Assembly: GCF_027596085.1 (NCBI RefSeq)
Contig: NC_072460.1
Span: 5,347,512 to 5,411,511 of the forward strand
Direction: 5' to 3'
Length of the DNA stretch: 64,000 bases
Source: Anoplopoma fimbria
Lineage: Eukaryota; Chordata; Actinopteri; Perciformes; Anoplopomatidae
The first letter of the stretch is position 1. Every line of letters starts with the position of its first letter. This document shows, in pieces, positions 52,589 to 64,000 of the stretch. The translations under genes were made by a program, and so were the position numbers. A model generated the notes under the pieces. That model did not search any database. It was not told the DNA's origin and saw only the letters and a program-made list of their open reading frames with translations.

Positions 52589-54181
52589 GACCAGTGCACC
52601 TATTTCCACAATGCACATCAATAAACACTGTAGCAGCATCTAAAGGCGTTTATTCTGTTCTTTCCTTTCCTACATCAGTGGAGGAGATTTGAATTTTTAA
52701 GATGAAAATTCAGAAAGTATTTCGCCTCCAGTGCACTCTGCCAACCGGCACCGTGAAGACAGCTGAATGGTCATTATAGTGACTTTTTTCTTTTTGAGAC
52801 AATGAAAAGCCATCTATGTCATATTATTAGAAAGCCAAATCATACATATTTAATAATATCCGTTTAGGACTCAGGAAGAGTATTAAAGAGGATTAAGAGC
52901 TCCCCCATATAAAGAGCGGGGTTTTAGGGTCAAATGATTCTCTGAAATCTTAATCCTACCGAGGCCGCAGTGGCATATGCTAATGAAGCATGCTAGCAGA
53001 AGACAACGCTCCAACACTAGCATAGAAACAATGAAGAACACTATCCACACTAAAGTGAGACTACATAACCTTTGCAGAACAAGAGGGCCAAGAGTGTTAA
53101 CGAGCTGCAACATAATGGCGCACGCTGAATTTTGCCTTAATTTACACAGATGTTCATGATACAAGTGTGAGTGTGTGTGTGTGCGTGTTTCATAATTAGT
53201 AACTGCCATGCACTCGATGAAACTACCTTTTGCAACCGTACCTGTTGTTCCATCACTGTGAGAGACCTCTTTTAGATACAATTAGTCATGTGATCCATTA
53301 TAGTAGTTTAAATGTCAGTTACCCAGCATCTGTCTAATGCTGGCTTACATTAGCCACCAGAACTTGTCTGGTCACACTGCATAGGACCAGTTAGTACGAC
53401 CAGTATAACAACAGTGGTTCCAGTACTGGTGTTCAGCAGCATCAACCATCGGTTTGATGAAATGAACAACGGTGCATTCTGTAAGCAAAATATTGTGTTG
53501 TTTCTTTTTTCTCATATGTTACATAGTCTGGTTTTAAAGCAAAAATGATTTCACAGAAGCGCAAACTGACATTATTTTGTACCTCTAATTGTGATATCAA
53601 ATCCATCACCAACGTGCGATAACCATTGACTTTCTCCCCTTTCTCTCCTACCCACACAGCTGTTGCTTTCCATTAATGTACCGGTAGGTGCCTTGTCTGA
53701 GATCCAACACAGAAAACATCCCTTTAATATTTAAAAAAAATAATAGCAATTCAGTGTCAATTTGTAGATTATTATTTAATTCAAAATCACTGTATGTATA
53801 AAAAACACTAAGTAGAAGCTGTTCATGAGTTCGATGTTATGTCATGCAGAACTCCCACTGACCCCGCAGAAAGAGCCGAAACATCTCAGAGGGAAGAGAA
53901 ACAAAATATACAGAGGACACTGTCCTTCAGCTGGACAGAACAGGTTCAGGTACAGTGCTGGCAGACATCCCTTAACCTGAAGTGTTCTTGAACGAGACTC
54001 TGCTCCAGAGCCGCTGTTTGGTTTCAAAACTTGACCTCTGACCTACGGTAGTTTCTTTTCTGTGCACAGACATGTCTCACCCCTCCCACCACGTTCAATG
54101 TGATGCAGCAGACTTCCTCTTTACGCCTACGAGGGGTGCCAGTAGCTGCCTCGTCCTTTCCACGGAAGTATTAGCCTCCCA

Positions 54182-54182
<1 letters not shown>

Positions 54183-54268
<86 letters not shown>
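54183..54268. repeat. (AC)n microsatellite
   Basis: About 86 bases of pure AC in the pard6b-adnp spacer. Confidence 0.96.
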
Positions 54269-54269
<1 letters not shown>

Positions 54270-54322
54270 CCCCCATTCTGCTTCTTCTACCCTTAGTGCA
54301 CACACTGTTGCAGAGGAGGCCC

Positions 54323-54323
<1 letters not shown>

Positions 54324-54372
<49 letters not shown>
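54324..54372. repeat. (GAT)n microsatellite
   Basis: About 16 GAT units, 55 bases from the AC tract. Confidence 0.95.
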
Positions 54373-55562
54373 TCAGCAGCTGGGTTTCTGCAGCTCTATT
54401 CATGCAACATCCAGGAAAGTTTGATTCACATTTGACACAGGCAAATTGGAGTCTATTTGCAACATGTGTTGGCTAAAGGTAAAGGTAAAAAAAATGAGCC
54501 ACTCTCCGTCCCCAATGTAAAAAACCACCCACTGTAAGTTTGTCCAGTAAGAAAATAAAGACATTTCCCAAATTGTTATCCTATTTAAAAAAAAAAAAAA
54601 AAGATATACTCTATTCTTTGACCTTGACTGATACTTTTGGCCTCTGACCTTGATGAGATAACGTGAGAATTGCAAGATAAATTATCACACAAAAATCCAT
54701 CTTGTCAGGCTTCAAGGTATTGCATTTGTGTCCAGTGAGCCAGAGCACGGACCAATCGGCGTCCTTTAAAGAGCTACTGGCAGCTATGGGCGTGGCTTAG
54801 GTGTGTGAGCGATGACACAGATCAACAGTTGGCGAAAAAGAACACCATCTGATTGGCAGTCTGATTGACAGATAGTTCTTTTTTTTTTTTTTTAAGTGCC
54901 TGCCCTTTTTAAACAGTTTAAAGGACGGCTTCTCTTTGTAACAAACCCTGTGGCGGGTCAGGTAAGTCCCGATTAGAGAGGGGGGTCAAAGGCCAAAAGT
55001 AGAGTAGAGGGTTCGGGGACAGCGGTAGGGTTGCTAAAATATTTGAATCTTTCATGACTTTAGTCAGAGTGACCTCTGTACTGACCTTCGACCCTGACCT
55101 TGTCGATGTCCTATCAAGAGGATAATGCCACTATGTATTTCCACCAAAATGGGACTTCTTTTCACCTCTTTCTCCCTCCTTGTGATTTCCTCTCCTCCTT
55201 CATGTCTCCTCCTTATTCCTGTGCCATCTCCCCTCTCACGTATCATCCTCCTCTCAGTCTCACCACCATCGCAAATGACTTCCCTCTGTGAGCAGCCGGC
55301 CACAGGTCTCCCTCCTCTTTTCCTTCATTAGCTCGCTCTTCTCTGTCTAATGAATCATTCAATTTCATCACATTTTTTTCCCATTAATCATTTTTGCACT
55401 TGCCTGCAGCGAGGCCGTTTGAACTGCAGGAGGCGCTAGCAGTGGGATAGGTGTGCAGTCCATCTCTCTCTGTTACCCCCCCCCCCCCCCCCATCTCTCT
55501 CTCTCTCTATCTCTCCAGTCCACCCTTCCCACCCTCCTCTTCCTCCACTCCCCCCCATCACC

Positions 55563-55645
55563 CAGCACTGCAGAAGAGGCCTCTTGTCTACCCCGCAGTC
55601 TGCGAGGCCATTCTTTAGGCTCCACCCCCCCCCCACCACCACCAC
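55563..55645. other. Duplicated element, copy 1
   Basis: CACTGCAGAAGAGGCCTC, then CCCGCAGTCTGCGAGGCC, then TTCTTTAGGCTCCACCCC followed by CCACCACC. The same three blocks in the same order occur at 56698. Function unknown; may be a duplicated conserved non-coding element or cryptic exons. Confidence 0.5.
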
Positions 55646-56217
55646 CACCACCACCTCCACCTCCTCGCCATCCTCTCTCATCCTCTGTCTCTGTGCTGGT
55701 GTCGTTGTCCCAGTTTGTGTGGCACCCTGATCCAGATGACCTCCAGCGACATGCAATATTCAGAGGATGAGGAGGACATGATCATTATTTGTAGCCACGA
55801 CATCGTGAGGTCCACATCCGCCGGCACACACTTGTACAAATTTTTTTTCATTATTATTTACCCCCCCTTTAGCTGAAGGGAATATCATGGAGGTTCCTGC
55901 CAGTTTCCAACGGGGGCGCCACCAGCTACTCCAACGCAGCCGCTATGTCGTTGCAAACTGCGCACGACCCCCTCTATGTGTCCCCTCTCCTCTTTCCTCA
56001 CCCCACCTCCCCCTCTCTCACTCTCCACCTGTTCTCAACCTCCTCTCTCGTGTCCTGATCCTCGTGCGATCCCAGCTCAGGTGGACGCGGGCCGCGGGTC
56101 AGCTGGGGGCCAATGCTAAACTGACCTGAGGCCAGTTCAACCAATCAGCCTCCCCACTGTGAAGTGCAAGTAGGGCTGCTCTGTCTCGGCAGCCTTTTGT
56201 GTCTGTCAGGACGCACA

Positions 56218-56321
<104 letters not shown>

Positions 56322-56697
56322 AACAAACCAGGGCCTCTCGGTGTCTCTCCTCCGGCTACAGGGGGCGCCAGTCTCTACACCACAACCACCCATCACCTCC
56401 CCTCCCCCACTCCTCCTCCTCTCCTCTCCCTTCCCTCCATCTCTCCTCCTCCCTCTCCCTCACCCCGAGCACCCCTCCTCGATCTGCCCCTGCCACCTCC
56501 TCCCCCTTTTTCTTCTCTCCTCTCCTCTCTGCTCACCCTCCCTCGCGCTCCCATCCCTCTCTGACTCCCCTTTTTCCTCACCTTCCCTCCCCCAAGCTCC
56601 TTTCCCCACCCCTTCCTTTTTGCCTCCCTCCCTCTCTTGTCTCCCCTGCCCTCCCCCTCCCCCTTTAAAGGCTGTTAAGCGTTCCTTCTGCACACAG

Positions 56698-56786
56698 TAC
56701 TGCAGATGAGGCCTCCGCCTCCCCCACAGTCTGCCAGGCCTCTCTCTCTCTCTCTCTCCCTCTCCTTTAGCCTCCCCCACCACTCC
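56698..56786. other. Duplicated element, copy 2
   Basis: TACTGCAGATGAGGCCTC, CCCACAGTCTGCCAGGCC, an inserted CT repeat (56741-56758), and TCCTTTAGCCTCCCCCACCA. Matches copy 1 at 55563 block by block. Confidence 0.5.
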
Positions 56787-58716
56787 CTCCCTCCCTCTCT
56801 CTCACTCCTTACAACAGCATAGCAACACTGACTAGCCAGCCAAGGAGAGTCTTGCCTCTCTCCCTCTTGCACTGGGGTAATTTCCCTCCATTTTAGATTC
56901 CTCCTCCCAGGGCGGCACAGGATGGCAATTTAATTAAAACACCCAGAGGATAAAATATATAAAGCTAAAGTACACATCTGACCTCACTCAATTCACCTGG
57001 GTTGGTAGTCAGTCCGGTCTGATTGATCCCTACTGTGAAGGTGCCATTCATCCAGCGGTGCACCTCTGCAAAGGGGTTAATAATGTAGCGTTCCATCTCC
57101 AACCAAAGGCTTTTCAATATCCTATCTTTGATAACATGCACACAGGCTCCAATTTTTGTTATAGCTGTGTAACCAGACCACATACTGTATCTCTTTGAAA
57201 AAAAAAACCCCCACATCTATTCCGTTTCATATTTTCTCGAAAAAACACCAAGAATTAAGGGACGTTCAAACAAGGTTTACTTCAAACGTTTAGCTCATCG
57301 CAGGCAACCAACTGGTTATGGGCACTGGACAGCAGTGGTATAAACAGTGGGTGAGGTTTTACACAGGTGTATTTTGAGGCACAGTTCTTTTTCAATTACC
57401 TACTCCCTCACCTGTCATTTCTAGGGTCAAAAAATGACGAGGCTCTATCTGCAGAATCATCCCCAAGCACAGTTAATGGCTGTAAAACTCTCCTTTTCAG
57501 TTACACCTGAACACCTCTCTGATGTTGTGAGGCTAAATTGGTGGGCATCTTAATCCTGGTTACCAAGCAATGCTGGATATTACTGGAACTATTTTTGGCT
57601 GCCCATGGATAAAACATCAGCATCCTTTATGCTAAGATGGAAGGATATTTTTTTTTTACGCCACTGTATCAAAAAATGACAAAGCAATGTAAAATATCAT
57701 TAAGATGTGCTGATCGATATTGATGTGTAGAGACGTGTCAGGCCTGATCGGTAGAGGAAATCTTGCAATTGGCTAATTCTCACAGTTCCTTACTTTCAAT
57801 ACATTTTGGGGGAAGGATCACTTTCATAGCTGGAGATTGCTTTGGTTTTGAGCACAACAAATGAGAACACCATCCCATTATGTCACTTATAGACGGTCAA
57901 TAAAGGGCTGTAACCTACAAAAACTTCAATTCAAAGAAATTGAAAAAACACGACAGCCATGTCTTGTGGCAATGTAACCATTTAAGATCCATTGTCCTTG
58001 AGCTAATAGTTTAGCTTTAAGAAAAAAAATGATTTATTTAGGTAAAAAACTATATGGCTCTTTAAAAATCATACTTTTCTATTCACTTTGGATGCTCAGT
58101 GTATATACATACTTTAAATTAAAATTTAAATGTAAAATGGATTTTTTTTTTTCAATTCTTGCGTTGCTTTGATGAACCTGATCACTGTACTTGTGTACTA
58201 ACAGGCATTTTTGACAGTCTCGACCTGCTGCCCTCCAACAGTATTTTTATTTTTTTATTTTTCATATGTCCCTGATGTCCCATTGGTTAACACTTTTGAA
58301 TGATCCCTCCGTCCATACAACATTGCCTATTCAATGAAAAAAAAAGTTTTTCTAGTTGCGCAATTGGTTTCATCATTGAGCCTCGTCACGGGTTGTGTCC
58401 TTAGTGTCAGAGTGGGCAGGACGTTTAGAGGCCTGAAACCCAGCCGTCAATGCACCGCAGCAATACAACCTTTATCCTCCGCTGACAAGTCCTCTATAGC
58501 CCCTTTTCACTTCATTTAATGGTGTAATAGTTAACTAATACAACACTTTGAAACTGCAAATAAAACAATACTTACAATACTTATTATCTAAAAGAAATAT
58601 GTCATCCTTTTTCTAACTACTGCTTGTGCATCAGGAAGCATTTTCACTGCTGTCCCTAACTTTGAACAAATAAACTGGCGTGGCCATTAGTTCCGTGAGA
58701 AGCACAATTACAGCAC

Positions 58717-58806
58717 TTTATTGTTCATAAATGCTTAAGTGGAAAATGAAAACATAAAACAAATACACACAATTCAAAGAACACAAATTGAACTCTCTCT
58801 TTTTTG

Positions 58807-58843
<37 letters not shown>

Positions 58844-59673
58844 AAAAAGAAATGCTTTCACTTTTGTGGATGTCAGTGTGGTGGTTACTGTCCAGTCTTG
58901 TGGGGGCAAAGAAACATCATCAAGTTAAAAACTGTGAAAACAGAAAGCAAGTAGAGTAAAGGCTAATGAGCATAAAGGCTGCAAAGGGTTGATGAAATGC
59001 TCCTTTAAAACTGAAAAAGAATAAGAACGAATCGGCACCACTATTCTTTCAGAACAGAAATCATAAAAAAAAAAAAAAAAAAAAAGAAGAGGAAATTAAA
59101 AAAATAAAATCTAAATCAAGTTTAAAGCAAAAAACAAAATCAATTCTGTTATTTCATTTATATATAGATATATTATTTTGCAAAAAAACTAGGTTTTCGT
59201 TAAAAAATAAACTTAAACGTACGAGAAAATACCAGCCACCAAAGCGACAACTATCGTTAAGCATACCGATGTAGAACATATGAGGCTACCTTACATACAG
59301 GTAATAGCAAATATTTAAGGGTACATGTACGGCAACGTCTGTCCAAACATGTCTAAAAGACTGTACAAATTTACACTACCCATGTCGGATATAACTACAT
59401 GAAAAATGGTGGATTATCTGGTCAGCTTAAAAAGCTTTACCTCACGACAACTCAATATTTTAAACCACATTCACAAGTTCAGTGGCTAAATCAACAGTAA
59501 TAACTCCTTATCTCAATGTAATAAAGTATACAGAAGGCAAAAAAAAAAAAAAAAAAAAGTGTTTTGTATTGTTTGGTGTGACTTCTCTGTCGTCCTCCCA
59601 TTCGGGGGAGGAAACATTAAAACTTTGTTCACAAATCTTTACATGGATCCTAGCTGCTCGTTGAGTCCTGCCT
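58717..59673 (-). other. adnp: Probable adnp 3' UTR
   Basis: AT-rich, with several A-runs on the plus strand (58809-58841, 59065-59085, 59539-59558), which are poly(U) in the transcript sense. A minus-strand AATAAA at 58717-58722 is a candidate poly(A) signal. If the reading frame ends at 59844 rather than 59674, the UTR would start there. Confidence 0.4.
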
Positions 59674-59843
59674 TTAGAAGTCACTGGATGGCTTGTTTTT
59701 GAGTTCTCTCCGTATCGCTCCCTCTTCCGCAGATACCCAATGGAACTGGGCCGTGTCCTTCGGTTCAGGCGAGGCAGATTTGTTGGCGTGGATCAAATCT
59801 AAAGCGTCTCTCGGACTGTTTGAGTCTTTTGGGTTTCTATCAG

Positions 59844-62827
59844 TTAGACCTGCTGCTTGCCCAGCTGGGCCCCGTCTCTCCTGCTTCTTGCAGACGACGG
59901 TACGAATTTGGGAATAATGATGGGATGAGCGTCTCTTGCTTTAGCAGTCTGCATTCCTGGACCCTCTGTTGGCCCAAAGCCATTCTCCACATGTGCCTCT
60001 TCGTCTTCATCCTCGTCGTCGTCGTCATCCTCGTCGTCGTCATCGTCAGACGTATCCTGTAGATTTGAAACGATCTTAGGCTCTGTCTCCAGCTCCATTC
60101 CCTCCTTGGCTCCAGTAAGCAGTTGGTTGCCATGGAGATGTACCTCTCCCTCTCCCTCTCCCTCTCGTTCCTCGTAATCCTTCGGCTGCTCTTCCTCATC
60201 ACTGTCAGAGTCAATGGCGATGGGCTCTGAAAGGTCTAGAGGTATTTTCTGTGGTAAGGTGCTGTTGATTGTCTTGGTTTGGTCTTCGCTGGCACTGTTG
60301 TGTTTTGGGGTGGATGGCGGTGCTTTAGTACCTACCATAGTCCCCCTTGGCTTTCCCCTCAGTGGCGGCGCCACGCCACCATTGGCAGCCACGAGCTCCC
60401 TGTGTTTCCGGAGCGCCTGCTCTGACACGCCTATGTGCGTCCTGGATGTCCGCCTCTTGCCGTGTCGGCCCTCGTACGCGCCGTCAGGGACAAACGCCAG
60501 CTCGTGACTCACTTTGCTAAGCTCGTGCATGCTGAACCCGAGCAACACGCTGGCGTTCTGGGTTTCGCATTCCTGCACGCATTTTCTCCTCTTGTTGCCA
60601 AAGTGGCTGGAGATGTCCGACTTCCACAGCCACAGACTAGCGGCCAGCTTCTCTACCTCCCGCCGAGTGGGATACGGCGCCTGATTGAAATACTGTGTTA
60701 GAAACGCCTTCCTCGACTCGTACGACTCGTTCTCCTGTCCTTTGGGGTCGAGAGCCAGAACTACGGGCTCATCAGGATTCTCTATGAACGCCGATGGACC
60801 GTTGATATCCCGCGGGTTGGCCCTTTCCCCGGGCGGCCTCCTTCGTTTCGGTGCACTAGTGTCAGAGCTATCGAAGCTGGCCCGTTTGAGAGCACCGCTC
60901 TGGGCCTGGCCGACCCGAGGAGAATGAGTCGCCCGGCTGTCCTGCCCGTTTTGGGATTTCCCCACACCTCGACAGTGCACCAAGTGTAGTGTGATGGTGG
61001 AGGCCGTCATGTTACTCGTGTAAACCCCCAAGCAGTGAATGCACTTGTAGGTCAGTTTCTTTTCTACAGGGTGGACCGTCTGTATCACCTGGTGCCTCTC
61101 TCTCAGGTGGTGGGCCAGTGAGTCTGAGATTGGGCCCTTGAGAATAGAGAAGCAAAGAGGACACAGCGTCTTGCCCACGTCCCTCTTGTAGGGCACAGAC
61201 GCCTGTGGAGCGTTCTTGGCTGTCGCACCGTCAGCAGCCCCCGAGGGCGTTTTAGGCGGATGCTGCGGCACTAGCCTCTTGCCTGATATGAGGGAGGCAT
61301 TCAAGGCTGATGACGCGGAGGTGTTGTTGTTCTGAGCGTGAAACGCCACCGACTCCTCCGGCGCGTCCCTCATGTTGTACGTCGTGACGATCAACTGAAC
61401 ATTCTTGGGATTGCCCTGCTGCAGAGTGAGGTCAAATGTCAAGGGAGAATCTGTGCGCGGGCCGACACTCTCGTCCGGGTGAGACAGCCGCATGTGGGCC
61501 ACCATCTTCTCAACGTCATTGAAGGTGGCCCGGCAGTGTGGGCAAGACAGGCCGTGGATCAGCATGTGGTTCAGCAGCGTGTCGCTGGGGAGATAGCGGT
61601 TGCAGTACAGACACTTGCTGGTGAAGTTGTGGATCTTCATGATGTAGTTGGCGACGGCGGGCACCTTCTCCGCTTTATGCTCCTTCTCAAAGTGGGCGCT
61701 GTACACGTTCTCCGGGAAGAGCTCGTTGCAGATGGTGCAGATCTTCCACTTCTGGGTGTAGGATGTGCCGAGGACTGAGGAGCCTTTTTTGGCCGTGACG
61801 GAGGCGACAGTGGTGGCTGCCGCCTGGACACGCGACCCCAGAGGGTTGGATTTAAGTGAAGAGGAGGCGTTGACCACAACTTGACTCCGCAGGCTGCCCC
61901 CGGAAATAAGCTGCTTTGCTGCGTGTGAATGCTGGGGCACAGAAACCTGGGCGTTTCCAGGTAAAGTAACCCTCACCTGCTGGCCCCCAATAGAGAACGA
62001 CTGGGTGGTGCCGGCCTTTAACCGTACTCCGTCGTGTTTCATCCCGGACAGGAAGCTTTGAGCGTTGAACCCCGTCTTTGAGGAGACGATAACCCGACCC
62101 AGCTGCTGTGAGCCGGGAGACCTGGTCGTGGCCATTACCGCGCCTTTAGGGCCCATCCCGATGATGGTCTTGTCCCCCTGGGTTTTGGGGGGATCATGAT
62201 GATGGGTTTGGGACGGGGTACTATCACGCTGGTGTGCCCGATCATGGCTGTCACCTGGTAGCCGATCCTCTCGTGGTCCTCTATGACGTGTTGGACCAGT
62301 GCCTCGTACGTCCTTGGGACAAACAGACACTTCTTGCAGTGAATCTGGTTACTGTTCACATTGTTTGTGTTATTGCTCTCTGTGGCTCCGGCTGAGCCAC
62401 CGTTCTGAGTCTTCTCCCCTGGTTTCACAATATAGGGCTGGGCCACTTGCTGGAAGTGTTCCCGGTAGATGTGCTTTCGCACCACATTGTACAAAGGGTC
62501 CCTGTAGGTGCACTTCTTGCAGTAGTACACCGCCTGTTCCACGCTGTCCCCGGTCCGTTTCAGCACCCCGTCCTTCATCATGAGCCCGCCGGCACCCGCC
62601 ACCATCCCACCGGGGCCTTGCCGCACAGTGCTGTTGGGCATGTGGAACAGCTTGATGTGTGTTTCCAGAGTCTTTTTGTTGCCATTGTAAGTGCAGTAGG
62701 GGCAGTTGAGCAGAATGTTGTTCTCAAAGTCCTCGCTGTGGACGTTGCGGAAATGGCTCTTGTATGCAGAGAAGTACTTGGAGGAAAAGAGGCAGCCAGT
62801 GCAGCAGAAGGGCTTGGATCTGTAGTC
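59844..62827 (-). CDS. adnp: adnp last coding exon (zinc fingers and homeodomain), two apparent frame breaks
   Basis: ADNP is a nuclear factor with nine zinc fingers and a homeodomain; with CHD4 and HP1 it forms the ChAHP complex that represses transcription. The exon starts [12 protein letters not shown]. Zinc fingers 1-4 ([29 protein letters not shown]) are read in one frame to about 62190. Fingers 5-9 ([51 protein letters not shown]) and the homeodomain ([20 protein letters not shown]) follow in another. One base seems missing at 62174-62192, and a second break may lie at 59850-59940, after which a better tail runs to TAA at 59674. The counterpart of the mammalian NAP peptide NAPVSIPQ reads NAQVSVPQ. 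Whether this is adnpa or adnpb is undecided. Confidence 0.93.
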
Positions 62828-63007
62828 CTGGAGACACAGGTGAGAAAAAGAAAAAAGCTTAAGACGTTTGAAGTTCTTTATCTGAGAGAACAACAAATGA
62901 CTAGCTTTATACATTTTCTGTGTTCAGACACAATCGATTCAAATATCAGAGTTGCAGAAAAAGGACATTTATGTGAGAATTCATATACATTTGAGTGCGT
63001 CACACAC

Positions 63008-63100
63008 CTGGAGTTTGGTATGTGATGGTTCCCACATGCACACATCTTCCCAGGAAGTGTGCTTTATGTACACCTCTGGAGGAATAAAGTCTTTGTAGTC
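63008..63100 (-). CDS. adnp: adnp penultimate coding exon
   Basis: Thirty-one codons, DYKDFIPPEVYIKHTSWEDV to THTKLQ-like end (PSHTKLQ). It matches the mammalian ADNP segment [22 protein letters not shown]. Acceptor TTCAG|GACTAC and donor CTCCAG|GTGTGT, phase 0 at both ends. The initiating exon (MFQLPV in mammals) is not in the window, so the gene is cut by the right edge. Confidence 0.9.
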
Positions 63101-64000
63101 CTGAACAAAAAAGGAAATTAATGTTAGAGACACAATCACAACAAGCTCTTTGTCCTGGATGGAAAAATATTACTATATTTATAACAGGTATTAGACCAGA
63201 GGAAAATGAACACAAGACTCACAAGATTTGGAGACATATATGTTTAGAATGATGTTAATAATGATTAAAAAGGCTATTAACAGAAACCGGAGAGAAATGT
63301 ATATCGCAAATCAGATCAGACTGTATATGAAAAGGTGTGTAAATATGAGAATCCCCTGGTTCATCGTTACGGATGTTGAAATGTTATTTTACTTGTTGTA
63401 CTGGCCGTCTCTATCTCTTGTTAGTTAAAAGGAGGGGGGGTATTTTTAAAGTGTTTTCTTGTTTGTTTTTCTTTGGATCACTTAAAAGACTGATTGAAAA
63501 TGTGAGGAAGGATATGCGAGTACAGGTGTGTATGTTTATGTATGTGTGTAGGTGTGTGTAAGTACACACATGGGTATATGCTTGTAAAAGGGGAAATATG
63601 GAGAGAAATTAAATATTGACATGCAGATGTATGTTCGTGAATAGGATCCTGAAACTACTGTTTTTATTTTATTCTTCGTGTTATTTTACATGTTTACATA
63701 AGAATTACCTTGTTATTGAGTAAGATGATACAATATTTGCTCATCTTAATCAATAACAAGGTAATAAAAAAAATAAACTATCAGAAAGGAAAATATATGT
63801 AATCCAAATGTTAAAAAAAACAAAACATTATTCAGAAATATGTTACATGGTTGAAATTGTGCTCTGTTCCCAGCTTTTCTTTTTGTAAATGAATGACAAT
63901 GACATTATTAACCAAACCTGTCATTAGGAACACATTAGGAACTGTAACAGAAACCCCGTCTAACCCTAACATATCTGTAGATGCTTCAGTCTGTGCCTTG
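63101..64000 (-). other. adnp: adnp upstream intron (partial)
   Basis: AT-rich sequence with no coding match. The only structure of note is the hairpin at 63704-63765. The adnp start exon must lie beyond 64000. Confidence 0.6.
63704..63765. repeat. 24-bp-stem hairpin in adnp intron
   Basis: Arms ATTACCTTGTTATTGA g TAAGATGA (63704-63728) and the complementary TCATCTTA a TCAATAACAAGGTAAT (63741-63765), with one mismatch and a 12-base loop. The size is precursor-microRNA-like, but it could equally be a small fold-back element. Confidence 0.85.

Noticed and set aside
60214..62583. Plus-strand frames opposite adnp
   Set aside because: Shadows of the zinc-finger exon on the minus strand.

Overview
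This is vertebrate, almost certainly teleost fish, nuclear DNA. The evidence is spliced genes whose translated exons match vertebrate ARFGEF2 (BIG2), PARD6B and ADNP. The DNA also carries dense CA/GT and CT microsatellites and fish-type non-autonomous transposons (Tc1-type and TTAA-flanked MITEs). All three genes are transcribed leftwards (minus strand). Their human counterparts lie together on 20q13.13, so the order arfgef2 - pard6b - adnp reads as conserved synteny.

Layout. 1-2.6 kb: minisatellites, a long CA tract, a CpG-rich 5-copy tandem repeat, transposon remnants, and perhaps the promoter and first non-coding exon of the next leftward gene (cse1l would be expected from human order; unproven). 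2.6-29.3 kb: complete arfgef2. I resolved 39 coding exons whose phases all agree, giving 5,574 nt and 1,857 codons plus stop, close to the human protein of about 1,785 residues and 39 exons. 29.3-30.5 kb: spacer with a Tc1-type MITE that another repeat has split. 30.5-49.7 kb: pard6b, with three coding exons (406 codons plus stop), a 14-kb second intron full of simple repeats, and a probable 2.8-kb 3' UTR. 49.8-58.7 kb: intergenic DNA with microsatellites, pyrimidine-rich tracts and a MITE. 58.7-64 kb: the 3' part of adnp (the last two coding exons and 3' UTR); its start lies beyond the right edge.

The genes are not an operon and need not act together. Arfgef2 is a trans-Golgi/endosomal ARF exchange factor, Pard6b is the PB1-CRIB-PDZ scaffold of the Cdc42/aPKC polarity complex, and Adnp is a nuclear zinc-finger/homeodomain chromatin factor.

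I found no clear undescribed system. The observations most worth checking are: (a) a long phase-compatible minus-strand ORF with a splice acceptor and a downstream AATAAA inside pard6b intron 2, a candidate alternative terminal exon that would make a PB1-only protein; (b) two apparent 1-base losses in the adnp last exon; (c) a GC-AG intron in arfgef2 whose donor abuts a GT microsatellite; and (d) several perfect inverted repeats and a duplicated element upstream of pard6b. Exon boundaries come from reading frame, splice consensus and remembered family sequence, not from alignment software. UTR ends and repeat family names are inferences.
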